A stretch of DNA of 18,867 bases from contig JANLTP010000029.1 in assembly GCA_031363055.1 (NCBI GenBank), positions 1-18,867 on the forward strand. The letters are read 5' to 3'. Of this stretch, positions 1 through 7,671 are shown in pieces (position 1 is the stretch's first letter; the number at the start of each line of letters is the position of its first letter). The notes below the pieces were generated by a model. That model saw only the letters and a list, made by a program, of their open reading frames with translations. It did no database searches and had not been told where the DNA came from. The position numbers were made by a program, and so were the translations under genes. The DNA is from JANLTP01 sp031363055 (GTDB lineage Bacteria; Pseudomonadota; Gammaproteobacteria; Burkholderiales; Burkholderiaceae_E).

Positions 1-3
1 GAG

Positions 4-47
4 GTGGCTCCGCTTGTTTGAACAACAAACCCCGATTTATAAGTGGA
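4..47 (+). repeat. IS terminal inverted repeat, left in window (3' end of IS)
   Basis: GTGGCTCCGC at 4-13, TTTGAACA at 17-24 and ATAAGTGGA at 39-47 match, in order and inverted, the blocks at 1258-1295. The spacing between the second and third blocks is several bases longer here than in the other end. The outermost bases GAG (1-3) pair with GAA on the other side, so one mismatch separates a possible longer repeat. Confidence 0.8.
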
Positions 48-153
48 TTCCAAGCGGATCACGGAAGGTGCAGAGTTGTCCACGGCGGCGTGCGTCGCCT
101 GCGACGAACGCAAAGCCGCTGTGGTCAACTCGGGGCGCACGGAAACCTGCATG

Positions 154-900
154 TTACGCGGCCTTAAGCAAGGCGGGCAGTGTTGCCCGATATTGCTCAT
201 TGGGCGTAAGCCCGTTCAAGCTGGAATGACCTCGATGCGTGTTGTACCAATCCAGATACTCGGCGATGTCGCGGCGCGCGGCGCCGACGCTGTCGTAGGC
301 CATCAAGTAAACGCGCTCGTACTTGACGCTGCGCCACAGCCGCTCCACAAAGACGTTGTCTCGCCACGCACCGCGCCCGTCCATGCTCAGCTTGCATCCG
401 CGCTCCAGAACGGCGTCGGTGAACTCACTGGCCGTGAACTGGCTGCCCTGATCGGTGTTGACGATGTAGGGCAAGCCGTAACGGGCGAACGCCTGCTCAA
501 TAACCTCTTTGGCGTGTACCGCCTCGAGCGTAATCGCCACTTTGTGAGCCAGCACCTTGCGGCTGGCGACATCGAGCACTGCGATCAGATAGACAAAGCC
601 GTGCGCCATCGGAATGTAGGTCGTGTCGAGTGCCCAGACCTGGTTGGCTTGAGTGATGGCCAAGTGGCGCAGCAGATACGGGTAAATCGTGTGGCCCGGC
701 TCCGCCTTGCTGGTGCCGGGTTGAGGGGCCAACGCCTCGACGCCCATAAACGGATGACTCAGATGCAATTCATCGATCCGGCGCATCAGCGCCAGATCGA
801 CCGGGTTGATCGGCTTGGGCAAGTAGTAAACCGATCCGCGGCTGACGCCCAACAACTCGGCTTGGCCGCTGATCGGCAATTCGTGGTTTCGATCAATCAT
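154..900 (-). CDS. IS3-family transposase OrfB (DDE integrase domain), probably internally deleted
   Basis: This is the catalytic transposase subunit of the IS element. The rve-type core is clear. D92 sits in ALDTTYIP, D150 in VNTDQGSQF, and E186 in DNVFVERLW, giving the D-35-E spacing typical of IS3 enzymes. The start ATG overlaps the orfA stop as ATGA (897-900), which suggests coupled translation. No A-rich slippery run is seen near the overlap. At 248 aa it is short for this family. Residues FMG (51-53) run straight into VEALAPQPGTS, whereas relatives, as I remember them, have about 30 further residues (the HTH_21 region) between these motifs. I infer an in-frame deletion near 739-747. The DDE core itself looks intact. 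Confidence 0.9.
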   Translation of the reverse strand: MIDRNHELPISGQAELLGVSRGSVYYLPKPINPVDLALMRRIDELHLSHPFMGVEALAPQPGTSKAEPGHTIYPYLLRHLAITQANQVWALDTTYIPMAHGFVYLIAVLDVASRKVLAHKVAITLEAVHAKEVIEQAFARYGLPYIVNTDQGSQFTASEFTDAVLERGCKLSMDGRGAWRDNVFVERLWRSVKYERVYLMAYDSVGAARRDIAEYLDWYNTHRGHSSLNGLTPNEQYRATLPALLKAA

Positions 901-1211
901 CGCTTTGCGCTCAGCATTCCCGCTTTGATGAGCGCGCGTTCTAAAAAATCATTCTCCAGTGCCAGTTGCCCGATCTTCGCATGCAGGGGTCCCAAATCGA
1001 CTGGCTCGGCCGCCGCCAATCCGCCGCCAAAGACCTCGGGCGATCGCTCCAGCAACTGCCGTTTCCAGTCTGTAATCTGGTTCACATGCACCTCATACTC
1101 TCGACACAACTCGGACATCGTCTTGTCCCCGCGCAACGCCGCCAGGGCAACCGTCGCCTTGAACGCCGGCGTATGCTTGCGGCGGCTACGCCGCGCTGAT
1201 TTCTTCACCAT
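897..1211 (-). CDS. IS3-family transposase OrfA (HTH DNA-binding protein)
   Basis: This small basic protein (104 aa from this start) has the HTH_Tnp_1 pattern: a basic N-terminus, FKATVALAAL, then SELCREYEVHVNQITDWK as the helix-turn-helix, and a C-terminal leucine-zipper-like stretch (QLALENDFLERALIKAG). OrfA binds the terminal repeats and works with OrfB. I chose the ATG at 1211 because GAGGAG lies 6 bases upstream (1218-1223). The longer reading frame from 1265 has no such site and begins inside the terminal repeat. Confidence 0.88.
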   Translation of the reverse strand: MVKKSARRSRRKHTPAFKATVALAALRGDKTMSELCREYEVHVNQITDWKRQLLERSPEVFGGGLAAAEPVDLGPLHAKIGQLALENDFLERALIKAGMLSAKR

Positions 1212-1257
1212 CAAAAACTCCTCGCCAGAACCGAATCGGTCCAGCACTATGCCTGGA

Positions 1258-1295
1258 GTTTCCACTTATACCGCTGTTCAAATTTGCGGAGCCAC
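1258..1295 (-). repeat. IS terminal inverted repeat, right in window (5' end of IS)
   Basis: TCCACTTATA (1261-1270), TGTTCAAA (1275-1282) and GCGGAGCCAC (1286-1295) are the inverted counterparts of the blocks at 4-47. It lies upstream of orfA, where the IS promoter should be. The host kinase sequence resumes directly after it. Confidence 0.8.
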
Positions 1296-1599
1296 TTCTT
1301 TCACTGTACTGAAATCATCGTTAAGAATCGACGTTATGGACAATGGACGTGGGATTCCCCGCGAGCAGTTGCAGCTCGTCTTTGAGCATTATTGGCAAGG
1401 GTCATCCAGAGAAGTGGCCGGTGTCGGAATAGAGCAAAAGTCGGGCGTTGGATTGGGTCTGTCGATTGTCCGCGACACAATCGATCGACTTGTCGGTCAT
1501 TCAATAAAGCTGGACTCGAAGTTGGGTGTTGGGACACGGGTAAGAGTCTATTTGCCGCGTGCTCCAAGGGGCTCCAAATTGTTGTCTCAGCCAGAATGA
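1296..1599 (+). pseudogene. Histidine kinase C-terminal remnant, cut by the IS
   Basis: The reading frame after the IS encodes the end of an HATPase_c domain: LRIDVMDNGRGIP (G1/N-G box), LQLVFEHYW (F box) and SGVGLGLSIV (G2 box), then a terminal beta strand with GTRVRVYLPR. The HisKA domain, the N box and any sensor are missing because the gene's 5' part lies beyond the IS and outside the window. The frame happens to stay open backwards through the antisense strand of the transposase, but no start or ribosome site supports a fusion. The ending resembles that of the next gene (VGTRVRLRI), so the two kinases may be tandem paralogues. It is almost certainly inactive. Confidence 0.82.
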
Positions 1600-1793
1600 A
1601 TACGGACGTCATCCCACTATTTACTGAGTCGAACAAAATAGAACTGACCTATGAGAATGTGAAATCTGGCTGCAAATCGATCGAACCGCCCATTACGGTT
1701 CTGAACGGCCAGACTCGTCCCAACGAGTTGGTATCAGGTTGAAGAAATAAAACTCATTCCTGAAAATAATTGGCATTTGAAGGGGAGATTCGA

Positions 1794-3173
1794 GTGAATC
1801 CCAAAATAAGGCTTCTGTTCGCGACAGTCGTTCCACCGCAGCGATTCGCGTTGAGTTCGAACGAGGACGAGTTTCTTCGTGAGTTCCGAATTGTTGGCCA
1901 GCAGTTCTTCATTTATGCAATGTTTCTTGGCGGCTTGCTCACGTTGACTGCCTACATACTGATTGCCGCCCGAATTGTTGTCTTACCCATCAACGAAACA
2001 ACTCAGACAATTCGCATCGCAATAATCGTGTTTCTCATCATAAGTACCTGTCTCATCCTCAGAGCTCCAGATTTCGCCCTCCGACATTACGTGGCTGTCG
2101 TGTCGGTACCGCTTGCATTTGCAGGTACTTCGATCGGTGTAATGGCGTTCCTAAATGCTTGGACTCATCCTGAGTACTCGCATCGCCTCCTAACTGCACT
2201 GGTGATTTCCATTTGGCTAAGCTACAGTTTCGCGCGTTTGCCGGTACAGTTGGCTGCCGGCATTTCGTTTCTTGCTTCTTTACCAATTTATGTATCGGCT
2301 GATGTAATGGACATCAACGACAAGTACGGCGTGCTTATGTACATCGTGGTCGCGAATATTGTCGGTTGGGTTTCCTGTATCCAAATTGAACGCCGAGAGC
2401 GGCGTGTTTTTATTCAGGCAAAAGAGCTTCGTGAACTAGGAGCTACTGTTCGATCGCAGATGTTGCAGATTGTCGATTCTACCAGGGCGAAGGATAGGCT
2501 TCTGCACGGGGTCGTACATGATTTGCGGCAGCCGTTGGCGAGCCTAGATCTCTATTTTTCTCAGTTTCGGCATTTCGCCAAAGACAACCAGGGAAAATTT
2601 GACTTCAATCAATTTGAGCGTATGGAGTCCTGTTTGAATTATATTTGTTCAGGAGTAGATCGTTTACTTGTTGATCCAGGTAATTCAGTGAGCGAAATTA
2701 GTTCAATTTGCTTGCCTGATGTCTTGGATCGAGTTGCGAAAATTTACGAAGGTCCGTCTCTACTTAAAGGTGTTCGAGTACGACGTGCGTATGCAAGATT
2801 AGGGCCCGTGTATATTCGGTCAAACGAAACCGCGTTAGCCAGCATAATTTCTAATATTGTCGAAAACGCAGTCAAGTTTTCAGCATTGACTTCGCGAACG
2901 AACCGAGCAGTTGTGTTGGCAATTACCCGGCTACCAGAGGAAGTCCGTCTTGACGTCATTGACAACGGAATCGGAATAGCGAACGACGAAATTGGACGCC
3001 TTTTTGAAATGAATTATCGCGGGCGAAACGCTGAACGCTATGCGGTCGAAGGCACTGGCCTAGGATTGGCTACTGTTCACCATTTGTGCGCTCAAACTCC
3101 GAACCATAAAGTTGAGATTCAATCGATAGCTCAAGTTGGGACACGTGTACGATTGAGAATACGCCGAGGTTAA
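1794..3173 (+). CDS. Membrane-bound sensor histidine kinase
   Basis: The protein (459 aa) has about six predicted membrane spans in its first ~200 residues with only short loops, so the sensor is probably within the membrane. A coiled linker follows, then HisKA with the phospho-acceptor H242 in HGVVHDLRQPLASL. The HATPase_c domain shows an N box (NIVENAVKF, N358), G1 (DVIDNGIGI) and G2 (GTGLGLATV). All kinase motifs are present. I chose GTG 1794 because AGGGGAG (1781-1787) ends 6 bases before it; an in-frame TTG at 1770 would add 8 residues but has no such site. No receiver domain or response regulator is visible nearby, so the partner is unknown. Codon third positions are A/T-rich compared with the genes after 7650. 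The 194 bp before it hold two short dyads (GAACCG/CGGTTC at 1683-1701, ACTCG/CGAGT near 1713-1728) with no T-run. Confidence 0.88.
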   Translation: MNPKIRLLFATVVPPQRFALSSNEDEFLREFRIVGQQFFIYAMFLGGLLTLTAYILIAARIVVLPINETTQTIRIAIIVFLIISTCLILRAPDFALRHYVAVVSVPLAFAGTSIGVMAFLNAWTHPEYSHRLLTALVISIWLSYSFARLPVQLAAGISFLASLPIYVSADVMDINDKYGVLMYIVVANIVGWVSCIQIERRERRVFIQAKELRELGATVRSQMLQIVDSTRAKDRLLHGVVHDLRQPLASLDLYFSQFRHFAKDNQGKFDFNQFERMESCLNYICSGVDRLLVDPGNSVSEISSICLPDVLDRVAKIYEGPSLLKGVRVRRAYARLGPVYIRSNETALASIISNIVENAVKFSALTSRTNRAVVLAITRLPEEVRLDVIDNGIGIANDEIGRLFEMNYRGRNAERYAVEGTGLGLATVHHLCAQTPNHKVEIQSIAQVGTRVRLRIRRG

Positions 3174-3481
3174 GGTACTGCAGCCTGTAAAGTCTTTTTT
3201 GCTGTGAATTCCTCTCTTTGGTCAATCCAACTTACTGAACAGACGCAGTGCTCGCGTTGCGAATTTCTTCCGTCTCGATATTCGGTTTTGCTTAATTCAT
3301 CAACTTCTTGCGGCGTCGAGAGGCTTGCTGGTTGTCTTTGTTGCCCAGCGGGTCAGTCAGTCGTAAGCGTAGATTTCCTCTTTATATGTGTCGTCAGACT
3401 GCATCAGGTTCATGTGCTGACGCATGAATCTGGCGGGTCGCGCGCTTCAAGTGACTTCGGTAACTCCCAAAGCAAGTGGTT

Positions 3482-3495
3482 TGAACAATTGTTCA
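3482..3495. promoter_or_regulatory. 14-bp perfect palindrome, possible operator
   Basis: TGAACAATTGTTCA reads identically on both strands. It lies about 290 bp before the acyltransferase start. A perfect 14-bp palindrome is expected about once by chance in a window of this size, so the call rests mainly on its position in a non-coding stretch. Confidence 0.25.
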
Positions 3496-3630
3496 GCGGC
3501 ATTTATTTGACGTGTTTGATGCTCGGCGTGTTCGGTTAAGGCATCGTTAGAAACATTTTTCGACCTATTTGCCGGTATTGTCCCTTTTTTGCGATTGGAT
3601 TTTTCTTCATCATGGTCTATATTCGGCTTA

Positions 3631-3643
3631 ACCTAAATTGGGT
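3631..3643. promoter_or_regulatory. ACCTAA-A-TTGGGT dyad, possible operator
   Basis: ACCTAAATTGGGT is a dyad with one mismatch, about 145 bp upstream of the acyltransferase gene. The ACC...GGT ends recall lux-box style operators, but the element is shorter than a usual 18-20 bp lux box. No LuxR-type gene is visible. Weak evidence. Confidence 0.2.
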
Positions 3644-3787
3644 AGGCCATTGGGCTTATTTGCAAAATTCAATAAATGTGGGTCTTACAGATTTTTTGCA
3701 TGTTCGTCTGCGTAAAGAATCGATTCCGGACCCGTATGACTCAAGGTTTGGGGCGGACTTCGCGTACAAGTGAACGAATAGGAAGAA

Positions 3788-4519
3788 TTGACGACGGTGA
3801 TGATTCCTGGGTTTTCTGCTTTAAGCGATAACGGCTTGCTTCCACTTTCCGTTGAGGTGCGCCTAGTTCGGACAGAAGATTCGCTCGAACAGGCGATTGA
3901 TGTTCGTAGACAATCGTATGGACGTCACACTCCGGAAATGGAGGCTGTTTTGCGGCTTCCGGAACGACTTGATCTGGCTCCAGAAGCGGTAGTGTTTGTT
4001 GCTACTGACTTGTCGTCCAGTCGGACGCTTGGCTCCATGCGTGTTTTGACCAACACAAATACCCCGTTGGAGTTTGAGGACTCGGTGGAGTTACCAGACC
4101 AATACCTGGGTACTAATATTTCGTTGGTACAACGGCTCTCGATAGTTGCAGGTCCTGATGGGGCTCAAGCAAAGAAGTCACTATTCAAGGCGTTTTATCT
4201 TTACTCTCTTGCCATGCAGGTGGAATGGATGTTTCTTTATACCCCACCGCCTCGAGATAAGTTGTTTTTTCGTCTCGGGTTTGCGCCGGTATTGGAGGGG
4301 GAAAGCGTAATTGCGGGATCTTTTTCAGACGGACGTGCGGTGCGGCTTCTTTCACTGCGTGTGTGGGATGTCGAACCTCTTTGGCGTGAGGCGATTCCTG
4401 ACTGGCATCATTTCTTTTTCAAGCAATATACTCCAGGCATAAAGATATTTTCGTCGGTCTCAAATTGGACAAAGAGTTTTCGTCAACTATCGCTAGTTCC
4501 CGAGGCTAGACTTTCGTAA
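3788..4519 (+). CDS. GNAT-fold N-acyltransferase, FeeM/LuxI-like (putative N-acyl amino acid or acyl-signal synthase)
   Basis: The 243-aa protein resembles the autoinducer-synthase/FeeM branch of the GNAT fold, whose members move a fatty acyl group from acyl-ACP or acyl-CoA to an amine. Features I can see: an N-terminal AIDVRRQSYGRH segment (residues 36-47) like the R/Y-containing start of the family, strands VVFVATDL and LGSMRVL (69-87), VQRLSIV (114-120) in place of the usual E-x-x-R-L-x-V strand, the helix LFKAFYLYSLAM (132-143), and a terminal PRDKLFFRLGFAPV motif (155-168) like the K-L-Y-x-x-L-G-F end of these enzymes. No signal peptide or membrane span. AGGAAG (3780-3785) sits only 2 bases before TTG 3788; GTG 3797 and ATG 3800 are alternatives. 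The substrate cannot be told from sequence. It could also be another GNAT enzyme. Confidence 0.62.
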   Translation: MTTVMIPGFSALSDNGLLPLSVEVRLVRTEDSLEQAIDVRRQSYGRHTPEMEAVLRLPERLDLAPEAVVFVATDLSSSRTLGSMRVLTNTNTPLEFEDSVELPDQYLGTNISLVQRLSIVAGPDGAQAKKSLFKAFYLYSLAMQVEWMFLYTPPPRDKLFFRLGFAPVLEGESVIAGSFSDGRAVRLLSLRVWDVEPLWREAIPDWHHFFFKQYTPGIKIFSSVSNWTKSFRQLSLVPEARLS

Positions 4520-4604
4520 GCCTTCATTAGCTGTTGTTGATGCACGAAATTGCGACAGTAGTACACCGTCCATGACTGTCCGAGAGCCGCGTGTCTTTGC
4601 GGAA

Positions 4605-4632
4605 TTGATCACAACTTGACTTGGTTTAGTCT
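4605..4632 (+). promoter_or_regulatory. Possible promoter of the GGDEF-EAL gene
   Basis: TTGATC (4605-4610) and TAGTCT (4627-4632) are 16 bp apart and partly match sigma-70 -35 and -10 boxes. The predicted transcript would start about 18 bases before the GTG at 4657. The match is weak; no better pair was found in the 137-bp gap. Confidence 0.22.
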
Positions 4633-4656
4633 AGGAACTCACTCCCTAGGCCTGTT

Positions 4657-7653
4657 GTGACGACACTACGGCGTTTGTTTGGCAATGCAGCTCTGACAGC
4701 TTCTTCGAGGCTGTCTTCCTCGCTTGATGCGTGTGCGATTGCATTTGCGGGTTCAGTCCTTCTCGTCGCTCTGCTGATACTTGGGTTCGGTGGTTTTCAG
4801 GGTGTGAGTGAGAGCAAAGCTATTTCGCTGAGAGTTTCAACTCTTCCTACTTCCCCCACTACTGAAGATCCCGACTTACTTGCGAGCCAAAAGCATCAAG
4901 GAATTCAACGAATTATCCTCGAGGCGAGAAATAGTTGGATTCGAGTCGACGGCATTGTCGGGCAAGAAGGGGGATCTGAAGTTGTCATTATTTTTCCTGG
5001 ATTACAGCTAAGAGAAGGTCGATTCTGGCTTTATTCGGAATCCGACTCGGGTGGATATCAACGAATCTCATTAGTTCCAATCTTGTTTGAAAAGGGATCT
5101 CTCGGAGCAACGGTAAGTTTTTCAAGCCAGATTGGTGTCGTCAAGTATTTTGGTATTGCTGACATTGCTCCGAAAATGCCGCGAATCGTAGTCGCGCAAC
5201 AGTCTTCATCCGACCCGCTATCACGTCAGATTTTGTCATTTGAGCGGTACGGCGGCGCACTCACCGGAATGTTCTTTTCGTTAGCTGCATTCGCCTTTGT
5301 AGTTGGTGTAATCAATAGAGAAACCACCTTCCTATTGTTTGCGGGATGGCTTGTAACCAGTTACCGGCTCGCGGCAGTAAACGCTGGATATGACCTTGAG
5401 TGGATCGCTGGTATCGATCCATCAGCCCCCCTAGGTCAACTAGCCCTGCGTGGGTCCTTTGCGATTCATGGATTTTTGACCATGTCTCTTTTCAAGAGAC
5501 TATTTATCGGAGGAATAAACAAACATTTATGGAAATCGATTACAACGCTTCAAGTCGCGTTTTTAGGGTTAATCGCAATCGCTGGCATCGTACCTCACAC
5601 GAAATTTTTTCAGATCTCATGGATCGTTGCTGCTATCGCATTAATCTTACAGGTCGCTGGACTAATAAATACACTCAAGGGATCTAGGAGGAACGACCTT
5701 AGATTGCCAGCGCTTGCCTGGACTGTGAATGTCGTTGGCTCTCTATTGCAAATTGCCTCCACCTCAGGTTACCTTTCAAAATCGATTCCGTTGTTGAATT
5801 CTCAGTCGGCTGCTTTTGCTTCGGGCTTTCTTATTGCGTTGGCTTTGGCAGATCGTATGCGAACTGAGCGTCAGGCTCGAATCGAGGCGCAGAACAGAGC
5901 GGTGGCGGCATTGACTAAATTTCGGGAAACCTTTACTTCAGTCCCAATCGGATTATTCACTTTGGACTCTGAGGGAAATTTTGTCCAGTACAACCCGGCA
6001 TTTGCCGAAATGTTTACTCTGCTTCGCGATTCTGGTGCCGATCAAAAGTTATGGAGTGATTTTTTTGACTTGACGCACTTACAGGAATTGAAAGACTCGC
6101 TTTTTAAGCGAGGTAAAGCCGAAATTGAACTTCTAGATCGTCCGAAAGGGAGATGGTTTCGAATTCATGCGTACGGAACTGGATTACAGATTGAGGGTTC
6201 CATTGAAGATATCACCTCACGACGTCAGGTCAGAGAGCGATTGCAACGTTTGGCTGATCACGATTCCCTCACCGATCTCCTGAATCGTCGAGGTCTCGAT
6301 CTTTGCTTGGTAAAGCAAATTACCGAAGTCAAGTTGAACACACCGAGCTGTCTTGCCTTCATGGATATGGATCGCTTCAAGCTAGTCAACGACATGTTTG
6401 GACATGCATCCGGAGATTCGGTACTGCTGGAGATCGCCAATCGTCTGCGCTCAGCTTCGCCGGCTGACGCCGAACTGGCTCGCGTGGGTGGCGACGAGTT
6501 TGTTTTGTTATTCAAGAACTGTCCATCGGCCGAGGCCAAGTCCATTTGCGCTCGTATCGTATCGGAAGTTAATGAACGACCGTTCTCTGTTGGAGAAAAG
6601 CAATTCTCGGTAGTGGCCAGTATTGGCCTTATCGCCCTGACTGGGACCATGACGCCGAGCTTTGCGGTGTCGGCCGCCGACCGAGCCTGTGCCGATGCCA
6701 AGCGACAGGGCGGTAACCGTGTGGTGGTGTACGGCGAGACTGACCGTGAACTTCAGAATCACGTGGCTGAGATGGACATGGTCTCCAAGATCCATTCAAG
6801 CTTGCCGGTTGATCGTATGCGGATGGTGCTGCAGCCCATTGTTTCGCTGCAAGCGCCGTTTGCGAGCTTGAGTTACGAATCTTTGTTGCGAGTGATTGAT
6901 GACGATGGTCGCCTCGGCCCGCCGGCTGCATTGATCCAGGCGGCCGAGCGACACGGATTCATTTCTCGGCTGGATCGTTGGGTTCTGAACACGATGGTGG
7001 ACTGGCTTAACGCCCACCCAGAGCACCGCGAACGCCTTAACTATTGTGCAATCAATTTGTCCGGCGCCTCGTTGAACGATGAACGTTTCCTGGCGGATGT
7101 GCTCGCAATTGTTCGCGCTAATCCTGAGGCTGCCAAGCGCATGTGTTTCGAGATCACCGAGACAGTGGCGTTATACGATCTGAAGAATACCTGCCGGTTT
7201 GTCGACGCCGTTCGTGGCTTCGGTTCCAAAGTCGCCCTGGATGACTTTGGAGCGGGTTACACGTCCTTTAACTATCTCAAATCGCTCCAAGCCGACTTGG
7301 TCAAAATCGATGGGACTTTTGTAAAGACGCTCGATACTGACCGAAGCAACTACGCGATTACGCGAACGATCGTTGACTTGACTCATGAAATGGGAATGTC
7401 TTGTGTTGCGGAATGGGCTGAAAACGCCCGTGTAGTCGAGATGCTGGCACAAATGGGCGTTGACTACGGCCAGGGCTGGGCGCTGGCCAAGCCCCTGCCG
7501 ATGGACAGCCTGTTAGCCGTGCGAAACAGTGGCGAACTGGTTACGGATCTCGAAGTTATCAATATTCTTCAGAAAGATCGCGAACCCGTCTTTCGCCTTC
7601 CAACTCGCCAAATTCTTCATGCCGATTCGGTCAGAAATAACAGTGCTCGGTAG
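4657..7653 (+). CDS. Membrane 7TMR-DISM-like, PAS, GGDEF and EAL protein (c-di-GMP synthesis and/or hydrolysis)
   Basis: The 998-aa protein starts with a membrane anchor (about 26-48), a periplasmic beta-rich domain (about 50-195, DISMED2-like) and a block of about seven membrane spans (about 200-405). A PAS domain (about 420-525), GGDEF and EAL domains follow. The GGDEF active site is intact (RVGGDEF, 611-615), with DMDRFKLVNDMFGH upstream. The inhibitory I-site RxxD is absent: PADA occupies its place. The EAL domain keeps E741 (in ESL), NLSGAS, FEITET (E832), DDFGAGY (D862, D863), K883 in VKIDG, and AEWAEN, so it should be able to hydrolyse c-di-GMP. GTG is the only plausible start, with CCTAGG 6 bases upstream. 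The first two thirds are A/T-rich and the GGDEF-EAL part is G/C-rich, which suggests a mosaic origin. It converges on the thiolase gene. Confidence 0.9.
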   Translation: MTTLRRLFGNAALTASSRLSSSLDACAIAFAGSVLLVALLILGFGGFQGVSESKAISLRVSTLPTSPTTEDPDLLASQKHQGIQRIILEARNSWIRVDGIVGQEGGSEVVIIFPGLQLREGRFWLYSESDSGGYQRISLVPILFEKGSLGATVSFSSQIGVVKYFGIADIAPKMPRIVVAQQSSSDPLSRQILSFERYGGALTGMFFSLAAFAFVVGVINRETTFLLFAGWLVTSYRLAAVNAGYDLEWIAGIDPSAPLGQLALRGSFAIHGFLTMSLFKRLFIGGINKHLWKSITTLQVAFLGLIAIAGIVPHTKFFQISWIVAAIALILQVAGLINTLKGSRRNDLRLPALAWTVNVVGSLLQIASTSGYLSKSIPLLNSQSAAFASGFLIALALADRMRTERQARIEAQNRAVAALTKFRETFTSVPIGLFTLDSEGNFVQYNPAFAEMFTLLRDSGADQKLWSDFFDLTHLQELKDSLFKRGKAEIELLDRPKGRWFRIHAYGTGLQIEGSIEDITSRRQVRERLQRLADHDSLTDLLNRRGLDLCLVKQITEVKLNTPSCLAFMDMDRFKLVNDMFGHASGDSVLLEIANRLRSASPADAELARVGGDEFVLLFKNCPSAEAKSICARIVSEVNERPFSVGEKQFSVVASIGLIALTGTMTPSFAVSAADRACADAKRQGGNRVVVYGETDRELQNHVAEMDMVSKIHSSLPVDRMRMVLQPIVSLQAPFASLSYESLLRVIDDDGRLGPPAALIQAAERHGFISRLDRWVLNTMVDWLNAHPEHRERLNYCAINLSGASLNDERFLADVLAIVRANPEAAKRMCFEITETVALYDLKNTCRFVDAVRGFGSKVALDDFGAGYTSFNYLKSLQADLVKIDGTFVKTLDTDRSNYAITRTIVDLTHEMGMSCVAEWAENARVVEMLAQMGVDYGQGWALAKPLPMDSLLAVRNSGELVTDLEVINILQKDREPVFRLPTRQILHADSVRNNSAR

Positions 7654-7671
7654 TGAGAGCTAATTGGCCAG

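Larger units (their letters stand above)
4..1295 (-). mobile_element. IS3-family insertion sequence, nearly whole
   Basis: Two overlapping minus-strand genes (HTH orfA, then DDE orfB) lie between imperfect inverted repeats at 4-47 and 1258-1295, the standard IS3-family layout. The outer arms read GTGGCTCCGC (4-13) and its complement (1286-1295), and both contain TTTGAACA and ATAAGTGGA blocks. The match may extend to bases 1-2, so the true tip could lie at or just before the window start. The left flank is absent, so no target duplication can be tested. The element is antisense to the histidine kinase it interrupts. orfB appears to carry an in-frame deletion, so this copy may not be autonomous. 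The roughly 100 bp between the orfB stop and the left repeat hold no gene I can see. Confidence 0.88.
3174..3787. other. 614-bp gap with no convincing gene, A/T-rich
   Basis: No reading frame here has a ribosome site or a recognisable domain. A 111-codon plus-strand frame at 3204-3539 is Cys-rich, low-information and starts at an unsupported GTG. The gap holds an inverted repeat TTCATG/CATGAA (3409-3414 and 3423-3428), a 14-bp perfect palindrome (3482-3495) and an ACCTAA-A-TTGGGT dyad (3631-3643). It is long for an intergenic region here and probably carries the control region of the acyltransferase gene, or the decayed remains of a lost gene. Confidence 0.55.

Noticed and set aside
43..1295. 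Long plus-strand open frame antisense to the transposase, joined in frame to the kinase remnant
   Set aside because: It mirrors orfA/orfB on the other strand, has no ribosome site and shows no domain until the kinase piece begins after the IS.
1683..1728. Two short hairpins as a terminator after the kinase remnant
   Set aside because: Stems of only 5-6 bp and no T-run behind either one.
3204..3539. 111-codon plus-strand frame after the histidine kinase
   Set aside because: GTG start with no ribosome site, Cys/Ser-rich low-information sequence and no recognisable motif.
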